DNA from: Moesziomyces globuligerus
Lineage: Eukaryota > Basidiomycota > Ustilaginomycetes > Ustilaginales > Ustilaginaceae
Assembly: GCA_030849465.1 (NCBI GenBank)
Contig: JARVLF010000005.1
Location: forward strand, 431,001 to 495,000
Direction of reading: 5' to 3'
Length of the DNA stretch: 64,000 nt
Shown here: in pieces, positions 54,009 through 64,000 of the stretch
Position numbering within the stretch: the first letter of the stretch is position 1
Layout: the number at the start of each line of letters is the position of its first letter
The notes under the pieces: model-generated
The model's database searches: none
Told to the model about the DNA's origin: nothing
What the model saw: only the letters and a program-made list of their open reading frames with translations
Made by a program: the position numbers and the translations under genes

Positions 54009-55712
54009 ATGGCACCTCGTGCCCAAAAGTCGACCAGCGGCACTCCGGGAGGATCGGGCACGCCCGGTCCGGACGAAGGCCCGCAGGTAAGCCCGCCGGG
54101 AACGTACGGGCTCGAAGACGTCGTGGTCGGCTGCAAAGCCTTCGTCCAAAAGCCAGATGTGGTCACTGGCGAGGTGGAGGAGCGAAAGGCCGAAATTCTC
54201 TCCATTCGCGAGAAGCCTAAGCCGCGTCTCACCAAGAAGCAGCAGGCTGAGCTCGCCGACAAGCCAGCTCCGACGCTGGAGGAGAAGCTCGAGTACTACG
54301 TCCACTACTGCGAATTCAACAAGCGTCTCGATGAATGGGTCAGCGGCACACGCCTCATCACTACGCGCGAACTCGAATGGCCCAAGAAGGAGCCAGTCAA
54401 CGACAAGACCAAGCGCAAGGTCGTCCGCACTGCAAGCGGCACATCTACCCCGTCCACACCACTCACCCCCACCGGCAAGGGCAACCGTGGCGCCGGCGCC
54501 AGCAACCTGCTCAAGAAGGCAGCGGCGCAAGCAGCCAGGAACGTGCAGGACGAAGCAGGTCTCGAGACTCCGCAGAAGCGCAAGGTCGACTCCAACGAGA
54601 CCTCGACCGCACAGAGCGCACGTGCCGAGTCGCTTGACGCCGACGCTGACGGCGAGGACGACGAAGATGGCGCCGTCGTGGCTATCGAGATGCTCGGCGG
54701 CAACGACCAGCAAGAGAGGGATGACGTTGCCACGCAGAAGAACGGTGGCTTGACTGCCTCGCTCAACGCAAACCAAGGGAGCGACACTTTCAGCAAGCAG
54801 CAGGAGATCGAAAAGCTCCGCACCTCGGGCTCCATGACACAGTCGGTCTCCGAAGTGGCGCGCGTCAAGAATCTCAACAAGATCCAGATGGGCAAGTCAG
54901 AGGTCGAGACGTGGTACTTCAGTCCCTATCCGCTCGAATATGCACACATCGACACCCTCTACATTTGCGAGATGTGCCTCTCCTACTTCCCCTCGCCAGT
55001 CACACTAAAGCGTCACAGGAGCAAATGCACGCTCACCCATCCACCGGGCAACGAGATCTACCGCCACGAAGACATCTCCTTCTTCGAGATCGACGGCCGC
55101 CGACAGAAGACGTGGTGCCGCAATCTCTGCTTGCTCAGCAAGTGCTTCCTCGACCACAAGACGCTTTACTACGACGTCGATCCCTTCCTCTACTACTGCA
55201 TGGTCAAACGCGACGATCTCGGATGCCATCTACTCGGCTACTTCTCCAAAGAGAAAGAGTCGGCGGAGAGCTACAACGTTGCCTGCATCTTGACGCTGCC
55301 GCAACACCAGCGGGCAGGTTACGGCAAGCTCCTCATCGAGTTCTCCTATGAGCTCACCAAGCGCGAGAACAAGCTCGGCAGTCCTGAAAAGCCGCTATCA
55401 GACCTTGGATTGCTCAGCTATCGAGCTTACTGGGCCGAAATCATCGTCGACCTCTTGCTCAAGACGGAGGAAGACATCAGCATCGAGGAGATCGCGCAGA
55501 AGACCGCCTTCACCCACGCTGACGTGCTGCACACTTGCATGGCCCTCAACATGCTCAAGCAGTACCAGGGCAAGCACTATCTCGTCCTGTCCGACGCCGT
55601 GATCGCCAAGCACGACAAGACAGCAAAGAAGAAGCGTAGACGTATCAACCCCGACAAGCTCAACTGGACTCCTCCCGTCTTTTCCCGCCAGCAGCTGCAG
55701 TTCGGCTGGTGA
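54009..55712 (+). CDS. ESA1: Esa1/Tip60, MYST histone acetyltransferase of NuA4
   Basis: A single-exon protein of 567 residues. An N-terminal chromo barrel/Tudor-knot (about 30-125, with YVHYCEFNKRLDEWVSGTRL) is followed by a Ser/Ala linker and the MYST domain (about 295-560). The C2HC zinc finger (CEMCLSYFPSPVTLKRHRSK, then C) is intact. The expected active-site residues are in place: autoacetylated Lys384 (LDHKTLYY), catalytic Cys426 (VACILTLPQ) and general-base Glu460 (GSPEKPLSDLGLLSYRAYW), with QRAGYG for acetyl-CoA binding. The Cys-Glu spacing of 34 equals yeast Esa1. It acetylates histones H4 and H2A in transcription and DNA repair. It is longer than yeast Esa1 (445) because of the linker. 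Confidence 0.97.
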   Translation: MAPRAQKSTSGTPGGSGTPGPDEGPQVSPPGTYGLEDVVVGCKAFVQKPDVVTGEVEERKAEILSIREKPKPRLTKKQQAELADKPAPTLEEKLEYYVHYCEFNKRLDEWVSGTRLITTRELEWPKKEPVNDKTKRKVVRTASGTSTPSTPLTPTGKGNRGAGASNLLKKAAAQAARNVQDEAGLETPQKRKVDSNETSTAQSARAESLDADADGEDDEDGAVVAIEMLGGNDQQERDDVATQKNGGLTASLNANQGSDTFSKQQEIEKLRTSGSMTQSVSEVARVKNLNKIQMGKSEVETWYFSPYPLEYAHIDTLYICEMCLSYFPSPVTLKRHRSKCTLTHPPGNEIYRHEDISFFEIDGRRQKTWCRNLCLLSKCFLDHKTLYYDVDPFLYYCMVKRDDLGCHLLGYFSKEKESAESYNVACILTLPQHQRAGYGKLLIEFSYELTKRENKLGSPEKPLSDLGLLSYRAYWAEIIVDLLLKTEEDISIEEIAQKTAFTHADVLHTCMALNMLKQYQGKHYLVLSDAVIAKHDKTAKKKRRRINPDKLNWTPPVFSRQQLQFGW

Positions 55713-56005
55713 CCTTGTCCCCTACTCATCTGCGAGAGAAGCAGGCATCGCGTATCTCGGCACCGTTCCCTTGATCCTTGTATATCACCCCAGCTACTCA
55801 TCACGCGCGTTCCTGTGCGCGTGGTCTTTCTCGTTCACCGATCCGTTGTACTGATAACCCTTTGTACTTGTACTCAAAATTGGCTAAGCTCGCTTCTCGC
55901 GAATGCGATGAGATCAACAAATCTGATTCACGTATCGCCACAGCTCGCGCGATCCTCTGGAGGGAGGTAGAGGGTGTCGTATTGATGTTCTTGGAAGGTT
56001 GGGCA

Positions 56006-56337
56006 TCAGGGCTTGACTCCATCGATCTCGCTTGCCTGCGCCGACGAAGAGACATGACACCAGGGGTCAGAACATAATGCATCGAAAGGTGTACGCAGTC
56101 AAGCAATGGAAGATACTCTACGCTTTTGACGGCGTTGTTACCATTGGCGGTTTCGATGATGACGGCGGGATCCCGCTTGCTACCGTCCTTGCTGATCGTG
56201 GACCCCTTCTTGGTTTCGGCTTCGGCGTGGCCGTCTACGACCTCCTTGACAGTGCCAGAGGGATGTTGTGACCCCCAGGCCCAAGTGACCTCGTCTCCCT
56301 TCGAGAGATCGTGAGGATCGGTCTTTCCGCCAGTCAT
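56006..56337 (-). CDS. Small Hva1-TUDOR (DUF2945) protein, two exons
   Basis: Exon 1 is 56337-56122 and exon 2 is 56035-56006, across an 86-base intron (GTAGAG...GCGCAG), giving 81 residues. The start MTGGKTDPHDLSKGDEVTWA and the core HPSGTVKEVVDG match the small hypervirulence-associated TUDOR family. The spliced end AVKSASEIDGVKP restores the family's usual KxASEx tail, whereas the unspliced frame runs on into unrelated Arg/Ser-rich sequence. The family is widespread in fungi and bacteria and is named after a Cryptococcus gene; its biochemical role is unsettled. The donor GTAGAG is weak, so exon 2 is less certain than exon 1. Confidence 0.75.
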
Positions 56338-57439
56338 GATGAAGCGAATGGGTTTACACGATTTGTACAAGCGGGCGACGATGATGGAGCTGGACAGGTG
56401 CGTATCGGGAGCTGTGCTAATGGTGGTCCGGAAGCTCGTGGGGCAGTCACCATTTACTGGGCCAGCCAATGGATGTTCACTATTTATACACAGTCTGTGC
56501 CTTGTCCTGATCCGTTTCGGGCAAGCGGATCTCAAACTGACCTCGAGCCCTAGATTTCACCTCCACTCCAGCGTCAATGCGAGGTCGATCTATCGCTTCG
56601 CTGGATCTCGATGCTGACACATCCCGAGACCGGAATTCACCCTCTGGTCGACGGCTGCTGAAACCGCCACCGTCAGAGTGTGGGGTAGCGCCGATACGTC
56701 ACCTGAAGCCACGTGGAGCAGTGGATGACTCAAAAATGACGAACCGCGGTCAATTTACCGAAATCTGTTGTGAGCCATGTGCTGAGGCCAATTGGGCCGG
56801 TAGAGGCTGGAAAGTGGAGGCGGACGGCTTCGCAGCCGGATGTGAGATCCTTGCGGCAGCAGGGGGTCACGGTGGTGATTAAAATTTACAGTAATTTATA
56901 AATATAACAAATGATGGCGTGATATAATGAAAATGATGCCATTGAGTGACTTACGGGTGGATTTTCCCGACGTTCCAATGATCCTCGAGAAAATCCATAC
57001 CAGAAGGTAAAATGTTTGGGTCACCAGGATCACCGTCCCCACGATGGCCGTCTCGTTTACCCTTGCAACTTTTCCAAGTCAGGGGGAACACAGGAGCTCT
57101 GACATCGGCTCGGAAGGCCCAAAAATGTATCGGCTCCAGTTCAAGCTTGTGCTCAGTTGGACGAGGATTGAAGATTGACGTGAGTCTGGGCTGTAAAGTA
57201 CAGGTGGTGGATTTGGATCTTGGAAATGCCGTTTGGTCCAGCCTTAACTCTCCTCCGCACCTTCCTCCCAAGTTTTTTTTTTTTTCTCTTTCTCTTTTTC
57301 TTTTTCTTTTTTGTTCATCCAGACGTTCGTGCCTGTCGGCGAATTTTCTCATTTTCTCAGTCTGGCCTCCCTATCTGAACGGTTCCATCACGATCGCGAC
57401 GCATTTTCTTCGACTTGTATTCAACACAACGTGAGCGTG
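56338..57439. other. Gene-poor stretch with AT-rich island and T/CT tract
   Basis: An AT-rich island lies at about 56878-56940 (AATTTATAAATATAAC). A T-rich then CT-rich pyrimidine tract lies at 57273-57313. Short open frames have no recognisable content. This is where the sequence becomes less GC-rich and less densely coding than the rest of the window. Confidence 0.5.
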
Positions 57440-57622
57440 ATGTGGTCTTGGCCCTTTCGAATCTTCTCGGCTAGCCTCACAGCGTCGGTTGGACCTCGTC
57501 CAAAATCCACTGAAGGAAAAGAACCAGCACCGGTCAAGATCAATGATCTCCATTACCACCAAGTGATTCGAAGGCTGAACAAGTCAGGAAAGTTGGAAGG
57601 AAAGCGTCCAAGCCTTGAGTGA
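57440..57622 (+). CDS. Possible 60-residue protein, uncertain
   Basis: An ATG at 57440 opens a 60-residue frame (MWSWPFRIFSASLTASVGPR, ending SGKLEGKRPSLE), preceded by a pyrimidine-rich tract that could be a promoter or leader element. The N-terminus could be a weak mitochondrial presequence, with aromatic and basic residues and no acids. The rest is basic. I recognise no family, and a chance open frame of this length is quite possible. Confidence 0.25.
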   Translation: MWSWPFRIFSASLTASVGPRPKSTEGKEPAPVKINDLHYHQVIRRLNKSGKLEGKRPSLE

Positions 57623-57737
57623 CATCGATATCCAAGAGCTACGACATCGTTTCGATATTTTGTAGAGCAACAGTGGCGCTAGAGCGAAGTGTTCCGAGTG
57701 CAATTTCTGAAGATGAGGTCGAGAGAGGTGACCAGGT

Positions 57738-57755
57738 GGGGGGGGGGGGGGGGGG
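57738..57755. repeat. Run of 18 G
   Basis: An uninterrupted G homopolymer lies about 45 bases beyond the stop codon of the Asn/Gly repeat gene. Confidence 0.9.
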
Positions 57756-57799
57756 AGGTTGTTACTGACGTTTCAGACCAGTGCCGACGAACCCCAAAA

Positions 57800-60174
<2,375 letters not shown>

Positions 60175-60264
60175 CGTGTGGGTCACAGAATGCAAATGGT
60201 AGAAGAAATGTGTCAGTCTGCGACGACGCGCAGGGATAGGGAAGAGGGTGGGGTTTGGTCGCCG

Positions 60265-60271
60265 CTTATAT
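60265..60271 (-). promoter_or_regulatory. TATA-like box upstream of the Asn/Gly repeat gene
   Basis: On the minus strand the sequence reads CATATAAGCGG, about 95 bases before the ATA codon that opens the signal-peptide-like segment. This spacing fits a TATA box plus a short 5' leader and argues against extending the protein further upstream. Confidence 0.5.
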
Positions 60272-62158
60272 GCCCTTTCACACTTGTCACAGTCTTTATC
60301 TGGACGGTACTGTCGTTTCTCAGCAGAAATGTGCACGAAAACGCTATCAGCTCGCAGTTTGCAACGACATCAGAGAGCCCCTCGCTTCCATCTCGGTCCT
60401 CTTCTCCCTCCATTGAATTCAAGTCTGCCTGACGGGGGATGCTAGTGTGCGTTGAGAGTCGGATGAGAAACTCCAGAATGTGGTCAAAAACCCGCCCCTG
60501 AGCACAATTCGATCGCACTGGAGCTTTTCTATGAGTTACAAGAAAGTTGGACAGGTGATACAAAAGACTTGACCGTGTAAATCGGGGCCCTAAGAAAACT
60601 CCGCTTGTGCCATCATGAACGGGGCAAATTATGAGAACGTGCGAAGCAACGTCTGGACCCCAAGCGGGCCGCCGGGAGCAGTGAAGGTAGGATTCGAGGT
60701 GACGATTTCGATGAGATACCTTTGGCGGGCGCTTCCTGGCATGCGATGGACAGCTTCGCCAAGCTCTGTCCCACGCGATGAAATTGGTTCCCGCGGCACC
60801 CACAACTCGGATCCGTGCTTGATTTCCGTGAGTCGGTGTGAAGAAATATTGGGGCATTGGCAAGACTTTAGCCGCAGTCAGTCATCGGTTGCACTAATCG
60901 ACAGCGCGCCCGCTGCAGGGTGGAGATCAGCTCCGACTTCATCTTCCTGCCGGCGTTTCTGACACGGTCTGCTGCTTCGGTTGCCGTATCCGTCGCCTTC
61001 GGTTGAGGTCAGAGAATGTGGATAATCTGCGGTCGGCCCGGACTTCCACGTTCAGTTCCGAAAAAGTCGGTATTTGAGCGGGGCGACAGTAGCCAATTCC
61101 GTGGCGGGAATTGAAATCTGTGGGGAGCTGGGCGTGAAATCCAGATTTCTATTGATAACAGCATTTCAAATGGTCAAATTGAATGTCCCGTAAAACAATT
61201 TTTGAAAATGACACGGTCCACGGGCTCGGACGCAATTGAAAATTTTCGGAGAAGGCATGCTCCGTTTCGCACGGTCTACAGTGCAGGGCTCTACCGCCGG
61301 GACCGTGTGTTCTATTCTGAAAGTATTCCTTGTGGTTGTCCATTTGAAAATCCACGACTTGAGCCTGCGGTACCTGCGGATGTTCTCAAATCGGATTCGT
61401 CTGCCTCTCTTTCTGCAACAATTGAGATGATTGAAGTCCCTCGTGCAGACAAGTGAAGAGACATGTGAAGTGGAGGAAAATTGCCGACCACAACATCCGC
61501 ATTCGATCGCACTATGCAGCATAGTACTTCTGCCTGAAAGCGCTTTCGAAGGAAATCAGTCTCATACTTATTTCCAAGCTGCGAGTGCCAACCATGCCTG
61601 AGCGTCATTCTGCGTGTCAAGGCGAGCGGTTTAGGTTTCCGGGCCTGAAGCACTTTCCTGGCCGGTCAGCTTTCAAGATGAGATGCGGAGGGTCACTAGT
61701 TCGAGCAATGGCATTCTCCCGTTTCAACGTCAACATATCGAGATGCCGTACAGAAGGTGGCAAAACACCTCCTCGGGCATCCGCAGTACTGCTGGGGATT
61801 TCAGAAACCAAGGCTGCATGACCGCTTGCCGAACCTTTCATTACACAAATTCGCGTCCACCTCGTCCATTGTGCTGCTACTGTATGATGATCAGCAGGTA
61901 CGTTGCGGTTTTTGCTCGTCAGAGAAGATTGTAACAACAATCAAAGCAGACTTTGAATTGGATCAAGAACGTGGAAAAGGACAGATGTTGATGGCGGAAG
62001 TGAAATTTCTGTCTGACCGCCTCAAATCGTAAATCATTGTGTCATGCATCCTGTTCCTGATGCGGTGCCTTCAGCCGCAAGACTGAGCTGGGAGCCGACG
62101 AGCTTGATCGTGTGTGGTCCCAGTTGCTCCTCTGCATTTACGACTCGCCCAAGCTTGT
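60272..62158. other. 1.9-kb stretch without a recognisable gene
   Basis: Moderately AT-rich, with short open frames on both strands. A plus-strand frame at 61757-62032 contains a GTACGT donor-like site near 61899 and a CAG about 20 bases on, but no domain I know. It may hold degenerate coding sequence or a relic of a mobile element; I cannot support either. I see no terminal repeats or transposase motifs. Confidence 0.4.
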
Positions 62159-63274
62159 CTAGTTCCAGTTCTGGGCACCAGCCTGCGAACCGCTTGCATT
62201 GATGAGGTCGTAGCAGTTTTTGAACCCTCCAGAAGGGGTCGATTCTCCGCCGTAGCAGCCAGGCGCAACAGGCCATCCAGTGTTGCGAGTGAAAGCAATG
62301 CCGCCAATTCCCGCGATCGCGCCGTCAACCTCGGCGCAAATGCACATCAAAGGTGACTGCGATCCCCCCAGGTCCTCGAAAGCATGGGTGAATTCCTCCA
62401 GCCAAAAGCTTGCATCGTTGTTGAGCGCATCCGATAGGCCGTAAGTGTTCATCCAATCGTTGAGTTGAGATGGAGACACGTTTTGACTGTTCTCCCAGAC
62501 GATCATCGGTCCAGTGTCAACTTGCGGGTCACAAAAATCGATAAAAGTATTTCCAGGCATGTTGATTGTTGCGTCGGGAGCGTAGCCCACACCGCAGGCC
62601 GAAGATACCAAGGCATCGACATGGTAGCGCGAGTGTCCGACTGCTTGAGACGTAGTGTTTTGCCCGAAGAGCGTTGATTTCTTAGAAACGATGGGGCCAA
62701 AAAAGTCTGAATATTGAATCGATGTTTCGAACTTCAGAGGGGGCCCTTGAAGAATCGGTTCCGTTGCATTGGTCTCTTCGTTTGGAGCATTTCTGCGAAA
62801 CTCGGTGTGCGCCGAGGTCAAGCCTGCACTACCAGGGAAATGACCCGCATTGTAGAAAGGTGTTCCTTTTTGGACACGCACCCCAATGGTCCCGGAAAGT
62901 GGGATGTGGTCTTGCGCACCTGTTCCTTTACCTTGGCCGATGTTTGCATTGATGATGCCGTAGCCGCCCCCGATGATAGCTGAGGCGAGACAGAAGGCTT
63001 TTTTGCTTTTTGTCATTTCGTCCGAGGCGTAGTTATACCCAGCGCAAACTATGGCCGAAACTTGTGCACTTGTTGCAATGACCTTGACATACGTGGCTTT
63101 GTTCTGTTTGGCATGCCTGATCACTTGGCCAAAGGTATAACGCTTTTGCAGAGGCGTACCAGCCATCGGACCTGACGTCGTCTCTAGAGCGCCGCGAGCG
63201 GGTGTCAAGCCTGAAGGGGCCGCCAAACCCCCTCCTGCAGCCGCTAAGAGCCACAAAAGCTTCGAACCTAGCAT
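62159..63274 (-). CDS. Secreted Cys-containing protein with Kex2 site, unknown function
   Basis: A single exon of 371 residues from the ATG at 63274. MLGSKLLWLLAAAGGGLAAP is a signal peptide, followed by a short pro-region ending in Lys44-Arg45 (PLQKRYTFGQ), a typical Kex2 cleavage site. The mature part has a hydrophobic Ala/Gly-rich stretch (about 58-105), eight cysteines in total, and N-glycosylation sites at NATE, NTTS, NVSP and NASG. The C-terminal part has MCICAEVDGAIAG, GCYGGESTPSGG and NCYDLINASGS. I do not recognise the family. The Kex2 pro-region plus cysteines is the usual make-up of fungal secreted effectors and other processed secreted proteins. The frame extends to a TTG at 63310, but ATG 63274 starts the signal peptide. 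A small upstream ORF overlaps this start. Confidence 0.75.
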   Translation of the reverse strand: MLGSKLLWLLAAAGGGLAAPSGLTPARGALETTSGPMAGTPLQKRYTFGQVIRHAKQNKATYVKVIATSAQVSAIVCAGYNYASDEMTKSKKAFCLASAIIGGGYGIINANIGQGKGTGAQDHIPLSGTIGVRVQKGTPFYNAGHFPGSAGLTSAHTEFRRNAPNEETNATEPILQGPPLKFETSIQYSDFFGPIVSKKSTLFGQNTTSQAVGHSRYHVDALVSSACGVGYAPDATINMPGNTFIDFCDPQVDTGPMIVWENSQNVSPSQLNDWMNTYGLSDALNNDASFWLEEFTHAFEDLGGSQSPLMCICAEVDGAIAGIGGIAFTRNTGWPVAPGCYGGESTPSGGFKNCYDLINASGSQAGAQNWN

Positions 63275-63402
63275 TTTTGGGGCGCAACCACCAAGATCAG
63301 CCAGCAGCAAATCACGGATACAACAGCACCTAAGGCCACGGCGGTGTACAATTCGAACAGGGAGATCCGACGGTATTCCTGATGAAGACTTGACGGGGGC
63401 AT
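63268..63402 (-). CDS. 44-codon hydrophobic upstream ORF overlapping the secreted-protein start
   Basis: An ATG at 63402 opens a frame coding MPPSSLHQEYRRISLFELYT, a hydrophobic segment (AVALGAVVSVICCWLILVVA) and PQKC, then TAG. It has the form of a small single-TM protein with a basic N-terminal flank. Its stop overlaps the downstream start as A-ATG-C-TAG, a seven-base overlap in a different frame. It may be a regulatory uORF, a real micro-membrane protein, or chance. Confidence 0.35.
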   Translation of the reverse strand: MPPSSLHQEYRRISLFELYTAVALGAVVSVICCWLILVVAPQKC

Positions 63403-63543
63403 GAGCAAGATTTGACGTGGTTCTTTGAACTGCTATGCTCTACGTTTCTATTTGATGGGCCACGATCTCGAGCGAAGACGGGACGAGCAATGGCGAGATG
63501 ACGGGAGCTAGGTCTTTGGGTTGTCGGCTGATCCTGTACTGTA

Positions 63544-63552
63544 ATTTATATA
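63544..63552 (-). promoter_or_regulatory. TATA box candidate for the uORF/secreted-protein transcript
   Basis: On the minus strand the sequence reads GTATATAAATTAC, about 140 bases before the uORF ATG and 270 before the main ATG. It is a strong TATA match, and its position would place the uORF within the leader of the same transcript. Confidence 0.5.
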
Positions 63553-64000
63553 CTCTTTTTCGAAGCTATGCTTACGGGGCTCCAGTCAGAGGCTACGAGT
63601 CTCGGTCCGGATCGGCTCTCGTGATCCCGAAAACCCCAGCTTCTCGAAGACATTGAGAGACTCGTATGGAAATGATCTGCATGCAATGAATAAAGTGGCC
63701 TGCCGATGTATTAAAACACATTGCAGAATATCGGCTGCTTTTCAAATACTTGATAGCGCGTTTTTCATGCATAATTGCATTAGCGTACTTTTTCTTCCAC
63801 AGATCTTTTCGGCAATCTCTTCACTCTCGGCGTTCAGGTACACTAATTCGTCGGCCGTTTGCACGTGTGATGCAAAAGATCGCCTCTTTGCCGCCACATG
63901 CGACACCTCCGAGTGCACGAATGCCGACGGTTCCGCTAGATCCGGCGGACTGTGTTCCGTCCAAACTCCGCTTTCTCACAGATGTGTTCTGCGCTCGCCT
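63553..64000. other. Window end, no gene seen
   Basis: No open frame with recognisable content. Mixed AT-rich and GC-rich sequence, probably upstream regulatory DNA. Confidence 0.4.

Noticed and set aside
60213..60863. 216-codon minus-strand frame upstream of the Asn/Gly gene
   Set aside because: No domain, no ATG in a convincing context, and it runs through the TATA-like box of the Asn/Gly gene.
62159..63274. Killer-toxin-like identity for the Kex2-processed secreted protein
   Set aside because: Only the signal peptide, Kex2 site and hydrophobic stretch suggest it; I recognise no toxin family motif, so no such function is claimed.

Overview
This window reads as nuclear DNA of a smut-type basidiomycete (Ustilaginomycotina, close to Ustilago/Sporisorium/Moesziomyces). 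The evidence is compact GC-rich gene spacing, mostly single-exon genes, short 67-90 base introns with GTRAGN donors and CAG/TAG acceptors, a very large Cyr1/Uac1-type adenylate cyclase, and serine/alanine-rich disordered proteins. I see no rRNA, tRNA, CRISPR array or intact transposon. All calls come from reading the sequence; no database search was run.

Layout. 1-11.9 kb: a muskelin-like kelch protein, a Tho1-like SAP protein, a four-TM ER membrane protein whose last small exon carries a KKXX signal, a small secreted protein, and RAD23. 12-17.8 kb: a secreted GH2 beta-mannosidase divergent from a salicylate-hydroxylase-like FAD monooxygenase, then a three-exon PRA1/Yip3 protein. 18.5-26.1 kb: adenylate cyclase (RA, LRR, PP2C, cyclase). 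26.9-43.5 kb: a CxxC-rich Stc1-like protein, alanyl-tRNA synthetase with mitochondrial and cytosolic starts, RMI1, GPI3 (PIG-A), a THADA/Trm732-type HEAT protein, YIP1 and NSA2. 43.7-56.3 kb: a disordered protein of unknown role, a CaCA-type exchanger, a SIRT4-like sirtuin, SF3B1/Hsh155 divergent from ESA1, and a small Hva1-TUDOR protein.

From about 56.3 kb onward the character changes. Gene spacing widens, AT-rich stretches appear, and the only convincing genes are fast-evolving-looking secreted proteins. One is an Asn/Gly repeat protein built on a 13-residue period with an expanded (Gly-Asn)n hexanucleotide tract. Its reading frame changes once, and the codon where a signal peptide should start is ATA. 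The other has a signal peptide and a Kex2 site, preceded by a 44-codon hydrophobic upstream ORF whose stop overlaps its start codon. This end is the accessory part of the window and holds the least familiar biology.

The genes do not form one pathway. Most are housekeeping (splicing, acetylation, tRNA charging and modification, GPI and ER-Golgi traffic, ribosome assembly, DNA repair). Adenylate cyclase, the salicylate-hydroxylase-like enzyme and the secreted proteins are the ones most likely to matter for dimorphism and host contact. Coordinates of spliced genes span first to last coding base; exon limits are in the evidence text.
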